Part shown: piece by piece, positions 4,573-5,923 of the stretch
How positions within the stretch are numbered: the stretch's first letter is position 1
Layout: each line of letters opens with the position of its first letter
NCBI RefSeq assembly: GCF_020741395.1
Contig: NZ_DYZA01000254.1
Location: 1 to 5,923, forward strand
Reading direction: 5' to 3'
DNA from: Mailhella massiliensis
GTDB lineage: Bacteria; Desulfobacterota; Desulfovibrionia; Desulfovibrionales; Desulfovibrionaceae
Length of the DNA stretch: 5,923 nt
Position numbers and translations under genes: made by a program
Notes under the pieces: model-generated
The model's database searches: none
What the model was told of the DNA's origin: nothing
Seen by the model: only the letters and a program-made list of their open reading frames with translations

Positions 4573-5923
4573 AACAGCCTTCCGCCCCTGACAGCAGGCA
4601 CATCCTGCACGTCGTCATTTTCTTCCTTCTCACCTTCGGCACGGGATTTCTGCCTCCCGTTGGCATCACCGCCATGGGTATGAACATACTCGGCGTCTTT
4701 CTCGGCATGCTCTACGGCTGGACGTTCATTGGGTTCGCCTGGCCCAGTATGATCTGTCTGGTCGCCCTCGGATTCACGGGATATGCCGATCCCGGCAAAG
4801 TCATCGGCTCCGCCTTCGGACATCCCGCGGTAATGTTCACCATGTTTGTTCTTGCCTTTACTACCTACTGTGACAGGAGCGGCATCAACGACGTCATGGC
4901 CAAGTGGTGCCTGAGTCGCCGCGTTTTCGCCGGGCATCCATGGATATTCACCTCCAGCGTGCTGGTAGGCACGCTCATCATCGGCTTCCTTGTGGACGGT
5001 GTCCCTGCGGCTTTCCTCATCGCGGGCATACTCTATTCCATGTTCCATGACATAGGCATGGAAAAAGGGGAAGATTATCCCGCCTACCTTCTGGCAGGCG
5101 TCTACATGGCGGGCGTGCTCTCCTTCGCCTGCAAGCCCTGGGCCGGACAGAACCTCATGGGTATCAGCGCCCTGAACGACATTTCGGGGGGCAGCGCCGT
5201 CATAGGCAATCTCACAGTCATCGCCATCGCCATGCCGGTATCCATCGCCATACTCCTGCTCTACACGCTTGCCGTACGCTTCTTCTTCCGGCCCGATATT
5301 TCCCGACTCTCCAATCTGACCCCGGAATATCTCGACACCATCAGCGCACAGATCCATGTCGGAAAAGAACAGCGCATTGCCGCAGCCGCACTTGTGATCT
5401 TCCTGCTTCTCATGTTCCTGCCCAACGTCCTCCCCTCCGGATCCGTCGCCTCCTTCTTCGGCAAGTTCAACATGGTGGTGGCCATGGTCACCATTCTCGG
5501 CGTGCTTTCCTTCCTCCGCGTGGACGGCAAGCCCGTCTTCGACTTCCACAGTTGCGCCTCGGGCATCAACTGGAACGTCATATGGATGCTGGCCGCCTCC
5601 ATTCCCGTTTCTGCCGCCCTGAGCTGTGACGGCGCAGGCCTGAGCCGCGTGCTGAGCGATATACTCCACAGCTTCGCCGCCGGAGGAAACATCCTTCTCT
5701 TCCTGGCAGGCTTCATGATCTTCATTAACATCATGACGCAGTTCACGCACAACGTGACTATCGTGCTCATTGCTATTCCGCTGATCTGGAATCTCAGCCA
5801 GAGCGCGCAGATCAACCCCATCGGCTTCTCTATCCTCATGTTCCTCGCGGCTGGCGCGGCTTACGCCACTCCCGCCGCCTCCACCGTAGGCGCACTTTCC
5901 TTTGCCAACGGCGAATGGGTGGG
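4569..5923 (+). CDS. Anion permease of the SLC13/DASS-like (ion transporter) superfamily, C-terminal end missing
   Basis: This inner-membrane secondary transporter probably imports a dicarboxylate, sulfonate or other anion with a coupling ion. The substrate cannot be read from sequence. Seen: 451 codons open to the right edge, almost wholly hydrophobic, with two similar halves separated by a polar cytoplasmic loop (about 243-270, PEYLDTISAQIHVGKEQR). The second half carries TQFTHNVTIVLIAIPLI (390-406), at the place of the DASS hairpin motif normally written SNT, then AAYATPAAST (430-439) where DASS members have a TPP-type turn. GINWNVIWMLAA (332-343) is also typical. In the first half the equivalent site reads CKPWAGQN (188-195). 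Start: ATG 4569 has AGGAG 8 nt upstream, and there is no earlier in-frame start before TGA 4512. It is divergent from the LysR gene, its likely regulator. Family usually runs about 450-490 residues, so only a short tail is missing. Confidence 0.85.
   Translation, partial: MKQPSAPDSRHILHVVIFFLLTFGTGFLPPVGITAMGMNILGVFLGMLYGWTFIGFAWPSMICLVALGFTGYADPGKVIGSAFGHPAVMFTMFVLAFTTYCDRSGINDVMAKWCLSRRVFAGHPWIFTSSVLVGTLIIGFLVDGVPAAFLIAGILYSMFHDIGMEKGEDYPAYLLAGVYMAGVLSFACKPWAGQNLMGISALNDISGGSAVIGNLTVIAIAMPVSIAILLLYTLAVRFFFRPDISRLSNLTPEYLDTISAQIHVGKEQRIAAAALVIFLLLMFLPNVLPSGSVASFFGKFNMVVAMVTILGVLSFLRVDGKPVFDFHSCASGINWNVIWMLAASIPVSAALSCDGAGLSRVLSDILHSFAAGGNILLFLAGFMIFINIMTQFTHNVTIVLIAIPLIWNLSQSAQINPIGFSILMFLAAGAAYATPAASTVGALSFANGEWV

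Noticed and set aside
4509..5750. A 413-codon minus-strand ORF antisense to the permease
   Set aside because: Its product is a His/Glu/Gly/Asp-rich string with no fold or motif, as expected when the complement of a GC-rich hydrophobic coding frame stays open. It lacks a good SD, and the plus-strand frame encodes a clear membrane transporter.

Overview
The window is ordinary, well-packed bacterial chromosome. It holds five protein genes, two of them cut by the window edges, plus one clear riboswitch. Coding sequence is moderately GC-rich, Shine-Dalgarno sites are strong and intergenic gaps are short. An E. coli-type RibB under an FMN riboswitch, a TyrRS of the HLGH/KMSKS kind and a DASS-like anion permease divergent from a LysR regulator suggest a Gram-negative proteobacterium. 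My best guess is a Desulfovibrionaceae-like gut or sediment organism, but this rests on general impression; no marker in the window proves it.

Layout: (1) 1-919, minus: tyrS, tyrosyl-tRNA synthetase, lacking its C-terminal end, with a good extended -10 promoter at 998-1026. (2) 1108-2079, plus: promoter, FMN riboswitch, ribB and a strong intrinsic terminator. tyrS and ribB are divergent. (3) 2080-2337: a non-coding gap between convergent genes. (4) 2338-3333, minus: a family-2 glycosyltransferase with a 152-nt leader that can form several mutually exclusive hairpins. (5) 3486-4415, minus: a LysR-family regulator. (6) 4416-4568: an AT-rich divergent control region with a perfect 9-bp-arm palindrome, a second related dyad, the lysR -10 box and a possible 13-codon leader ORF. 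(7) 4569-5923, plus: a multi-spanning anion permease related to the SLC13/DASS group, cut by the right edge.

How the genes work together: tyrS (translation) and ribB (first committed step of the ribulose 5-phosphate branch of riboflavin synthesis) are housekeeping genes. ribB is very likely shut down by FMN through its leader. The LysR regulator and the divergent permease look like a regulator-target pair in which the regulator senses the permease substrate or a related metabolite. The glycosyltransferase is an orphan here: no sugar-nucleotide or polysaccharide genes flank it.

I see no mobile element, CRISPR array, tRNA or rRNA, and no convincing novel multi-gene system. The observations most worth a second look are regulatory: the 11-nt sequence duplicated between the FMN aptamer and its expression platform, the anti-SD arrangement before ribB, the tandem dyads between lysR and the permease, and the ATGA-coupled mini-ORF before the permease.
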